Source of the DNA: Flavobacteriaceae bacterium | Lineage (GTDB): Bacteria; Bacteroidota; Bacteroidia; Flavobacteriales; Flavobacteriaceae | Length of the DNA stretch: 6,378 bases | Assembly (NCBI GenBank): GCA_030618945.1 | Contig: JAUXCI010000149.1 | Coordinates: forward strand, 1 to 6,378 | Direction of reading: 5' to 3' | In this document: positions 1 through 5,099 of the stretch, in pieces | How the letters are laid out: every line of letters starts with the position of its first letter | Numbering within the stretch: position 1 is the first letter of the stretch | Notes under the pieces: model-generated | What the model saw: only the letters and a program-made list of their open reading frames with translations | Told to the model about the DNA's origin: nothing | Database searches by the model: none | Translations under genes and position numbers: made by a program

Positions 1-13
1 TAAAAAAAGACTT

Positions 14-27
14 AAGGCGATAGCCTT
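14..27. terminator. Short hairpin, possible terminator of an upstream gene
   Basis: AAGGC (14-18) and GCCTT (23-27) form a 5-bp stem with a GATA tetraloop. On the plus strand it is followed by TGGTTTT, a poor U-tract; on the minus strand it is followed within a few bases by a run of T (complement of A 2-8). It may end a gene lying left of the window, on either strand, or be part of leader copy 1. The stem is not conserved in copy 2, so the terminator reading is slightly favoured. Weak call. Confidence 0.25.
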
Positions 28-96
28 TGGTTTTCCTAGTAAAGCATCCCTCTTCTGGTCCGACGACTGAAAGGAGTCAATCCAGCTATTCTTATA
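17..96 (+). repeat. Tandem leader element, copy 1
   Basis: This is the first of two direct copies in the leader of the NhaC-family gene. Blocks shared with copy 2, in order, are GCRATAG (17-23), TTTTCCTAG (31-39), a 22-base identical core starting TTCTGGTCCG and ending ACTGAAAGG (53-74), ATCCAG (80-85) and CTTATA (91-96). Sequence between the blocks differs, which suggests selection on the blocks rather than a fresh duplication. Possible pairings are CTGG 55-58 with CCAG 82-85, TGGTC 56-60 with GACTG 65-69 (loop CGAC), and TTTTC 31-35 with GAAAG 69-73. No long ORF crosses it. It could be a cis-regulatory RNA domain or a protein-binding site; I cannot assign it to a known family. Confidence 0.75.
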
Positions 97-105
97 AAAC
101 AAATT

Positions 106-183
106 GCAATAGAGTTTTCCTAGAGAGGCTTCCCCTATTCTGGTCCGACGACTGAAAGGTTTTGTTTATCCAGTACTCTTATA
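106..183 (+). repeat. Tandem leader element, copy 2
   Basis: This is the second direct copy. Its blocks are GCAATAG (106-112), TTTTCCTAG (115-123), the identical 22-base core (138-159), ATCCAG (168-173) and CTTATA (178-183). The cores lie 85 bases apart, close to eight turns of B-DNA. Equivalent pairings can form: CTGG 140-143 with CCAG 170-173, TGGTC 141-145 with GACTG 150-154, and TTTTC 115-119 with GAAAG 154-158. Spacing inside the CTGG/CCAG pair is 26 bases here and 23 in copy 1, so the interior tolerates length change while the core does not. The copy ends 86 bases before the transporter start codon, on the same strand, which fits a role in controlling that gene. Confidence 0.75.
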
Positions 184-269
184 TTCAATTCAAAAATAAA
201 CACAAGCAATGCAGGGTATGTCTTAGTTTCCCTATATTTAACAATTATTAATCAGTTTTTGTTATCCTT

Positions 270-1751
270 ATGAATGACTATGGTTTCTTGTCTGTTCTTC
301 CTCCCGTAATAGCCATTATTCTCGCCTTAAAGACCAAGCAGGTATACGTAGCCCTGGTATTTGGTATCTGGTTTTCCTGGCTAATCATGAACCAATGGAA
401 CATACTTGATGGAACATTGGCCACTATTGAAGGCATGGTAAACGTTTTTCAATCAGAAGGAAATACCAGAACAATCATGTTCTCTGCGCTGGTTGGAGCT
501 TTGCTCTTGTTCATACAGTATTCCAGAGGCGTTGAAGGGTTTGTCAATCATCTCAACAAAATTATTCTATATTTCGAAAAAAAACAGACCGGTTATAGCA
601 GGGTTATTGTACAATTACTCGCCATGCTAACAGGAATCGTTCTTTTTGTAGAAACCAGTATCAGTTCCTTGACTGTTGGTACCTTATACCGACCCGTATT
701 TGACAAATTAAAAATTTCCAGAGAAAAGCTCGCTTATATTGCGGATTCAAGTTCTTCTCCTACCTCCATTTTAATACCGTTTAACGCATGGGGGGCATTT
801 ATCATGGGCCTCCTGCTTACACAGAATGTCGAAAAACCATTTTCCGTTTTAATGTCTTCGATTATATTTAATTTCTACCCTCTTATCGCCATGCTCATAC
901 TTTTTACGGTAATCGTTTCTAAAAAAGATATTGGCCCTATGGCTAAGGCCGAAAAAAGAGTTTTAACAACTGGTAAACTAATGGATGAGGGATCCAAACC
1001 GATGATTTCTGACGTGATCACCTCCTACCCGCCTAAAGAAGGTGTTCCGGCAAAGGCCTACAACATGGTCATTCCTTTAATTACCATGGTTGCCATGATG
1101 CCCATCAATCTGGCCTATACCGGGTGGGATAAAGTTGAACAGGCCTCTTCCTTTTGGGATCATGTTTCACAGGCCATTGGTAATGGATCAGGATCTTCTT
1201 CTGTACTTTACGCCGTTATAACCTCCATATTCGTTGCCATGATTCTTTACCGTGTACAAGGTATCATGAAGTTAAAAGAAATGGTAGAACTCATTTTAAA
1301 AGGAATAAGTGAATTGATGCCTCTTGCCTTGCTGATGTTACTGGCTTTTGCCATTGGTGATGCCTGTAATCATTTGGGTACCGGACAATTTGTTGCCAAT
1401 TGGTCCAAAGATTGGCTATCGCCCCAATTTTTACCAGCTGTTGTATTTGTGATCAGTGCTTTTATAGCCTTTAGTACAGGTACCTCCTGGGGAACTTTTG
1501 CCATTATGCTCGCCATTTCCATACCCATGGCCAATATTCACGGCGTAAATCTAACACTTGTAATTGCAGCTACTCTGGGAGGTGGAATCTTTGGAGACCA
1601 TTGTTCTCCGATTTCAGACACAACCATCATTTCGTCCATGGCATCAGCTACCGATCATATAGATCACGTAAGAACACAATTGCCATATTCCCTAATTGGC
1701 GGATTAATAACTGTAATTCTATACATCATTCTCGGCTTTGCCATGATATAA
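270..1751 (+). CDS. NhaC-family Na+/H+ antiporter or Na+-coupled transporter
   Basis: This is an inner-membrane secondary carrier of the NhaC family (Ion Transporter superfamily), 493 residues with about 11-12 hydrophobic segments. Two related halves are visible. The first has ETSISSLTVG (128-137) followed by ADSSSSPTS (158-166). The second has STGTSWGTF (402-410) followed by GDHCSPISDTT (442-452), a hallmark of the family. A hydrophilic loop at about 218-262 separates the halves. The ATG at 270 is chosen because an in-frame TAA lies at 249-251, no other ATG follows it before 270, and MNDYGFLSVLPP matches the usual N-terminus. Family members include true Na+/H+ antiporters, malate/lactate antiporters and amino-acid (for example methionine) carriers, so the substrate is open. 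It is preceded by the duplicated leader element and looks monocistronic, because era has its own promoter. Confidence 0.9.
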   Translation: MNDYGFLSVLPPVIAIILALKTKQVYVALVFGIWFSWLIMNQWNILDGTLATIEGMVNVFQSEGNTRTIMFSALVGALLLFIQYSRGVEGFVNHLNKIILYFEKKQTGYSRVIVQLLAMLTGIVLFVETSISSLTVGTLYRPVFDKLKISREKLAYIADSSSSPTSILIPFNAWGAFIMGLLLTQNVEKPFSVLMSSIIFNFYPLIAMLILFTVIVSKKDIGPMAKAEKRVLTTGKLMDEGSKPMISDVITSYPPKEGVPAKAYNMVIPLITMVAMMPINLAYTGWDKVEQASSFWDHVSQAIGNGSGSSSVLYAVITSIFVAMILYRVQGIMKLKEMVELILKGISELMPLALLMLLAFAIGDACNHLGTGQFVANWSKDWLSPQFLPAVVFVISAFIAFSTGTSWGTFAIMLAISIPMANIHGVNLTLVIAATLGGGIFGDHCSPISDTTIISSMASATDHIDHVRTQLPYSLIGGLITVILYIILGFAMI

Positions 1752-1797
1752 GTTGTAAAAATTAGCTAAGGCTGTGCCAAAATTTTAAATCGAACTA

Positions 1798-1827
1798 AGG
1801 TTTAAAGGCTTTTCATCTAAGAAACCT
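1798..1827. promoter_or_regulatory. Inverted repeat upstream of the era promoter
   Basis: AGGTTT (1798-1803) and AAACCT (1822-1827) are perfect complements. An inner CTT/AAG pair could extend the stem across a 5-base bulge. The dyad ends 10 bases before the -7 box of the era promoter, covering the place where a -33 element should be. It might be an operator or the remains of a terminator for the transporter gene, but no U-tract follows. A chance dyad in AT-rich DNA is quite possible. Confidence 0.2.
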
Positions 1828-1837
1828 AAAAACCAAC

Positions 1838-1845
1838 TACCTTTG
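1838..1845 (+). promoter_or_regulatory. Bacteroidota-type -7 promoter box for era
   Basis: TACCTTTG is an exact match to TAnnTTTG, the -7 element used by the Bacteroidota primary sigma factor. It sits 19 bases before the era ATG, giving an expected transcript start near 1850-1853 and a very short 5' untranslated region. The -33 side is poor: there is no TTG at the right distance, only TTTTC at 1810-1814. I infer that era is transcribed from here rather than only by read-through from the transporter gene. Confidence 0.6.
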
Positions 1846-1864
1846 CACCATAATTTATATAAAT

Positions 1865-2746
1865 ATGGAGCATAAAGCAGGATTCGTTAATATTATAGGA
1901 AATCCAAACGTTGGAAAATCTACACTCATGAATGCTCTCGTTGGAGAGCGTGTTTCCATCATTACTTCAAAGGCGCAAACCACAAGACATCGCATCTTGG
2001 GTATTGTGAACGGAGATGATTTTCAGGCCGTCTTTTCTGATACTCCCGGTATTATCAAACCCGCCTATGAATTACAGAAATCGATGATGGATTTTGTAAA
2101 AGTGGCTTTTGAAGACGCTGATGTATTGATTTATATGGTGGAAATGGGCGAAAAAGAATTGAAAAATGAAGCCTTTTTCGAAAAAATTAAAAATGTCAAG
2201 GTTCCATTGATCCTTTTGCTCAATAAAATTGATAAATCAACGCAAACTGAATTAGAAGAACAGGTTGCTTTCTGGACCGAAATGGTTCCCAATGCAGAAA
2301 TTCTGCCTATATCGGCTCTTGAAAATTTCAATATTCAAACCGTAATGGACAGAATCGTCAAACTTTTGCCGGTATCTCCTCCTTACTACCCTAAGGACCA
2401 ACTTACTGATAAACCGGAACGCTTTTTTGTAAACGAGACCATTAGAGAAAAAATACTGATACATTATAAAAAAGAAATCCCTTATTCAGTAGAAATTGAA
2501 ACAGAAGAATTTAAAGAAGAAAAAAATATAATCAGGATCAGGTCAGTGATAATGGTAGAAAGAGACACGCAAAAAGGGATTATAATAGGTCATAAAGGCG
2601 CCGCTCTTAAACGAGTAGGTTCAGAAGCGCGAAAGGATCTCGAAAAATTCTTTGGAAAAAAAATATTCATGGAACTGCACGTCAAAGTAAACAAAAACTG
2701 GAGAAGCAGTAACAGTCAATTAAAACGATTTGGTTACAAGGACTAA
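1865..2746 (+). CDS. era: GTPase Era, 30S ribosome assembly factor
   Basis: Era is a Ras-like GTPase that binds the 3' end of 16S rRNA and assists late 30S subunit maturation. The G domain shows G1 GNPNVGKS (12-19), switch I/G2 around QTTRHR (38-43), G3 DTPG (59-62), G4 NKID (120-123) and G5 SAL (150-152). The C-terminal KH domain has its GxxG loop as GHKG (242-245), followed by the typical GSEARKDLEKFFGKK stretch (252-266). Its 293 residues match the family's usual ~295-300, and all key residues are present, so it should be functional. The ATG at 1865 gives the expected short N-terminus before the first strand (AGFVNIIG). No Shine-Dalgarno is apparent and the upstream bases are AT-rich. The stop codon directly abuts that of convergent mpl. 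Confidence 0.97.
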   Translation: MEHKAGFVNIIGNPNVGKSTLMNALVGERVSIITSKAQTTRHRILGIVNGDDFQAVFSDTPGIIKPAYELQKSMMDFVKVAFEDADVLIYMVEMGEKELKNEAFFEKIKNVKVPLILLLNKIDKSTQTELEEQVAFWTEMVPNAEILPISALENFNIQTVMDRIVKLLPVSPPYYPKDQLTDKPERFFVNETIREKILIHYKKEIPYSVEIETEEFKEEKNIIRIRSVIMVERDTQKGIIIGHKGAALKRVGSEARKDLEKFFGKKIFMELHVKVNKNWRSSNSQLKRFGYKD

Positions 2747-2756
2747 TTAAACCAAA
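2729..2756. terminator. Palindrome over the era/mpl stop codons, possible bidirectional terminator
   Basis: TTTGGTT (2729-2735) and AACCAAA (2750-2756) form a perfect 7-bp stem with a 14-base loop that contains both stop codons. Each gene therefore ends with the same TTTGGTT string on its own strand. A symmetric hairpin here could end transcripts from both sides where there is no intergenic space. T-runs after the stem are weak: GTCTTAACATCTTC on the plus strand and TCGTTTTAATTG on the minus strand. Intrinsic termination is therefore uncertain. Confidence 0.35.
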
Positions 2757-4099
2757 GTCTTAACATCTTCAAAATCAAGACCTCCGTAATTTCCGGAACT
2801 CATTAACAATACCGCAGTATTTTTCAGGTCTTTGTGAAATAAAAAGTCTTTAAACTCCTTTGGGTCGGTATAAATAATGAGGTCTTCTCTTTGAAATGCT
2901 TTGCCAATTTGCCTGGCACTCACCTCCTTTAGCCGTTTTATTTTAACGGCATTAGGGGAATAAAATACCACGGCTTCATCCGCCGGATCTAAGGCACCAA
3001 TATATTCTTTTAGAAAATCTTCATTCAAACTACTGTAGGTATGCAGTTCAAGGCATGCCAACAATTTTCTGTCAACATATTGCTCTCTTACTGCCTGGGT
3101 AGCGGCCTCAACCTTGGATGGTGAATGTGCAAAATCCTTATAAATTACAGTTGACTCATTTTCAATAATTTTTTCCAATCGCTTACTTGCTCCCTTAAAA
3201 TCAGCGATGGCTTCATAAAACCCTTCTTCGCTCACTCCGAGGTGAAAACATATGCTTCTGGCTCCCTCTAAATTTTGTAAATTATGTTTCCCAAAAACCT
3301 CCAATGGAATAGGTCCTTCCAAAGTTTCCAGAAGGGTAATACCATTTTCTATCATATAATTGGGCGTCTTATAAGGATATCTTTTTATTTCATTTTTTGT
3401 TTCTTCCACTACCTTTTTTACCTCCTTATCTTCTTCATTATACACCATCATTCCACCTTTAACCATGGTGTCAGTAAAAATTCTAAACTGATCAACATAG
3501 TTGTCGAAAGTAGGGAAAACGTTAATATGGTCCCATGCAATGCCACTTATGAGCGCAATATTGGCCTGGTACAAATGGAATTTAGGTCTTAAATCAATCG
3601 GTGATGAAAGGTATTCATCGCCTTCCAAAACCATGATTTCATTTTCATGCGTTAGGTGGACCATTCTTTCAAATCCTTCCAATTGGGCGCCAACCATAAA
3701 ATCTACTTCTATGTCATGATATTTCAACACGTGCAGGATCATTGAGGTAATGGTTGTTTTTCCATGCGAACCACCTATAACAACTCTGGTTTTATGCTTT
3801 GCATGCTCGTATAAAAATTCAGGATAAGAGTATATTTTCAGCCCTAATTCCTGTGCCTTTAGCAATTCAGGATTATCTGCCTTTGCGTGCATACCCAGAA
3901 TAATGGCATCAAGATTGGGATTGATTTTTTCAGGGAACCAACCAACTGATTCGGGTAATAAACCCTTTCCTTCTAATCTTGATTTAGAGGGTTCAAAGAT
4001 GGCGTCGTCACTTCCCGTTATCACCTCTCCTTTTTCATGCAGTGCCAAAGCCAGGTTATGCATGGCGCTTCCGCCTATGGAAATAAAATGTACGTTCAT
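2747..4099 (-). CDS. mpl: UDP-MurNAc:L-Ala-gamma-D-Glu-mDAP ligase (Mpl), murein recycling
   Basis: Mpl is a cytoplasmic Mur ligase that uses ATP to join the recovered tripeptide L-Ala-gamma-D-Glu-meso-DAP to UDP-MurNAc, returning cell-wall material to synthesis. The N-terminal domain begins with a nucleotide-binding fold (IGGSAMHNLALAL, 8-20). The central domain carries the ATP loop GGSHGKTT (109-116), the acidic motif EGDEYLSSP (149-157), GIAWDHINVFPT (176-187) and GKHNLQNL (270-277). The C-terminal ligase domain has GASKRLE (303-309), DFAHSPSKV (322-330) and SSGNYGG (434-440). GDEY followed by the AWDHINVFPT context fits Mpl better than MurC, which carries out the related L-Ala addition. 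The 450 residues compare with about 457 in E. coli. The start is the first in-frame ATG, 28 bases from a promoter-like box. It is convergent with era and downstream of, but separate from, the permease-hydrolase operon. Confidence 0.92.
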   Translation of the reverse strand: MNVHFISIGGSAMHNLALALHEKGEVITGSDDAIFEPSKSRLEGKGLLPESVGWFPEKINPNLDAIILGMHAKADNPELLKAQELGLKIYSYPEFLYEHAKHKTRVVIGGSHGKTTITSMILHVLKYHDIEVDFMVGAQLEGFERMVHLTHENEIMVLEGDEYLSSPIDLRPKFHLYQANIALISGIAWDHINVFPTFDNYVDQFRIFTDTMVKGGMMVYNEEDKEVKKVVEETKNEIKRYPYKTPNYMIENGITLLETLEGPIPLEVFGKHNLQNLEGARSICFHLGVSEEGFYEAIADFKGASKRLEKIIENESTVIYKDFAHSPSKVEAATQAVREQYVDRKLLACLELHTYSSLNEDFLKEYIGALDPADEAVVFYSPNAVKIKRLKEVSARQIGKAFQREDLIIYTDPKEFKDFLFHKDLKNTAVLLMSSGNYGGLDFEDVKTLV

Positions 4100-4107
4100 T
4101 ATATGGA

Positions 4108-4135
4108 ATTAATTGTTGTAAAAATACAAATTAAT
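4108..4135. promoter_or_regulatory. Imperfect palindrome overlapping the mpl promoter
   Basis: ATTAATT (4108-4114), a 2-base bulge, TGTA (4117-4120), loop AAAA, then TACA (4125-4128) and AATTAAT (4129-4135) give 11 pairs. The right arm lies on the predicted -7 box of mpl, so the transcript would probably lack part of it. A DNA operator is thus more plausible than an RNA hairpin. The sequence is very AT-rich, so chance is a real alternative. Confidence 0.25.
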
Positions 4136-4154
4136 GGGCATCAAAATAAGACAA
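4127..4154 (-). promoter_or_regulatory. Putative Bacteroidota promoter for mpl
   Basis: On the minus strand, TTG (4154-4152) is followed after 17 bases by TTAATTTG (4134-4127), one mismatch from TAnnTTTG, with a T after it as the consensus prefers. The transcript should start about 20 bases before the mpl ATG at 4099. The 118-base gap after the hydrolase stop codon supports separate transcription of mpl. The rest of this gap (about 4136-4217) shows no clear hairpin terminator for the upstream operon. Confidence 0.5.
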
Positions 4155-4217
4155 CATGATCGAAATAATTCATTTAAAAATATGGTTTTCATCCCGAGAA
4201 CAATTTAATCCTTAATC

Positions 4218-5099
4218 TTAGAGATAGGATCTTTGCAGAGGCCTCGTCATGCAGGTAGGACCTCCACCACCCAATAGACTAATATGTTCTCCCTTATAGC
4301 AAAAAACTTCACAACCCTTTTGCAAAAGACTTTGTTCTGTAACAGGATTCCCACGCATCATAAGGCATTTTCTTGATCCGAGAGCCAACACGTTACAAGC
4401 CATGTTTTCAAATTCATTGTCAGGCACCTCCACCAAATCAAAGCCTCTTCTAATCAATTCCTTTCTAAAAGCAATAGGCATTAGGGGAGAATAAACCACC
4501 GCCAAATCCTCAGCTACAGGGCTAAAAATAGACATGAGATGAAACACGTCAGAAGTTCCTTTATAATGGGGTAATTCAACAACCACTATTTGAACTCCTC
4601 TAGGCTCCAATAAGCTTTTTAGCTGTTCTATGCCTGATGGGTTAGTTCTGTATGTATGACCCACAGCCAGTGTGTTTTTATCCAACCAGGCCACATCACC
4701 TCCTTCAAGGGTACCTGGTGCAGAGATTTCACCCAAAACTAAAATATCGTGCTCCTCAAAATAAGCTCTTTGAGCGGCAGGTTCAAGATTTCTATCAGCT
4801 TTACCCATATTGCAAATGATCATTCCAAAATCAGTGGCAATAGATGCATCGCGACAGTATATAGAATCAATGCTAAGCTCCTCTTGAAGAGGTAAATATT
4901 GTATTTCAATACCCTGGCTTTGTAAGATCATTTCAAAATCAGCATATTCTTTAAGGGAAGTTTTATAATCGGGTTGTTTCAAAAAATGTAAAGACCTCCA
5001 TTGATTTTCCAACAAAGTATCTGAAACAAAGGCATTTCTAACAGGCTTGATCAAAACAGCCTCGAGTTTATCATAATCTGATTGGCTTGTAAATTTCAT
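4218..5099 (-). CDS. Guanidino-group hydrolase, DDAH / arginine deiminase superfamily
   Basis: This 293-residue protein has the pentein (amidinotransferase/DDAH) fold. Enzymes of this family attack a guanidino carbon with a cysteine, releasing ammonia or a methylamine and leaving a ureido product such as citrulline. Visible active-site elements are RDAS (83-86, Asp84), EGGD (132-135, Glu132), GHTYRTN (147-153), His187 in DVFHLMS, and the nucleophile Cys283 in GGGGPTCMTRPL (277-288). Arginine deiminases have His-x-Asp at the histidine; here it is His-Leu-Met, and the protein is much shorter than the ~400 residues of true deiminases. That favours a DDAH-like or other small guanidino substrate. 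No signal peptide is seen, so it is cytoplasmic. Its ATG overlaps the permease stop codon by ATGA and is preceded by an A-rich tract (AAGAAAAGAAAAGC). Literal amidino transfer is less likely but not excluded. Confidence 0.82.
   Translation of the reverse strand: MKFTSQSDYDKLEAVLIKPVRNAFVSDTLLENQWRSLHFLKQPDYKTSLKEYADFEMILQSQGIEIQYLPLQEELSIDSIYCRDASIATDFGMIICNMGKADRNLEPAAQRAYFEEHDILVLGEISAPGTLEGGDVAWLDKNTLAVGHTYRTNPSGIEQLKSLLEPRGVQIVVVELPHYKGTSDVFHLMSIFSPVAEDLAVVYSPLMPIAFRKELIRRGFDLVEVPDNEFENMACNVLALGSRKCLMMRGNPVTEQSLLQKGCEVFCYKGEHISLLGGGGPTCMTRPLQRSYL

Noticed and set aside
53..159. CRISPR array or attachment-site reading of the duplicated core
   Set aside because: There are only two copies, conservation continues in blocks outside the core, spacing shows no spacer-like regularity, and no cas or integrase gene is present.
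17..183. Known riboswitch families (SAM-I, guanidine-II/mini-ykkC, glycine tandem)
   Set aside because: CTGGTCCGA with GA after it resembles part of the S-box, but GGAGGG and GCAACC are absent. GACGAC contains ACGA, but no good stem closes it as a mini-ykkC loop. The glycine core motifs are absent.
209..226. Five-codon upstream reading frame (MQGMS) before the transporter gene
   Set aside because: Too short to support as a leader peptide, with no ribosome-binding context and no run of regulatory codons.
1752..1797. Terminator after the NhaC-family gene
   Set aside because: Only a 3-bp GGC/GCC pair followed by AAAATTTT is visible, which is too weak to call.
2131..2464. Minus-strand frames opposite era
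   Set aside because: They are antisense to the G domain of a complete Era, are short, and have no similarity I recognise.
3284..4112. Several plus-strand frames opposite mpl
   Set aside because: All are antisense to a complete, motif-rich mpl gene, and none has recognisable content or its own promoter.
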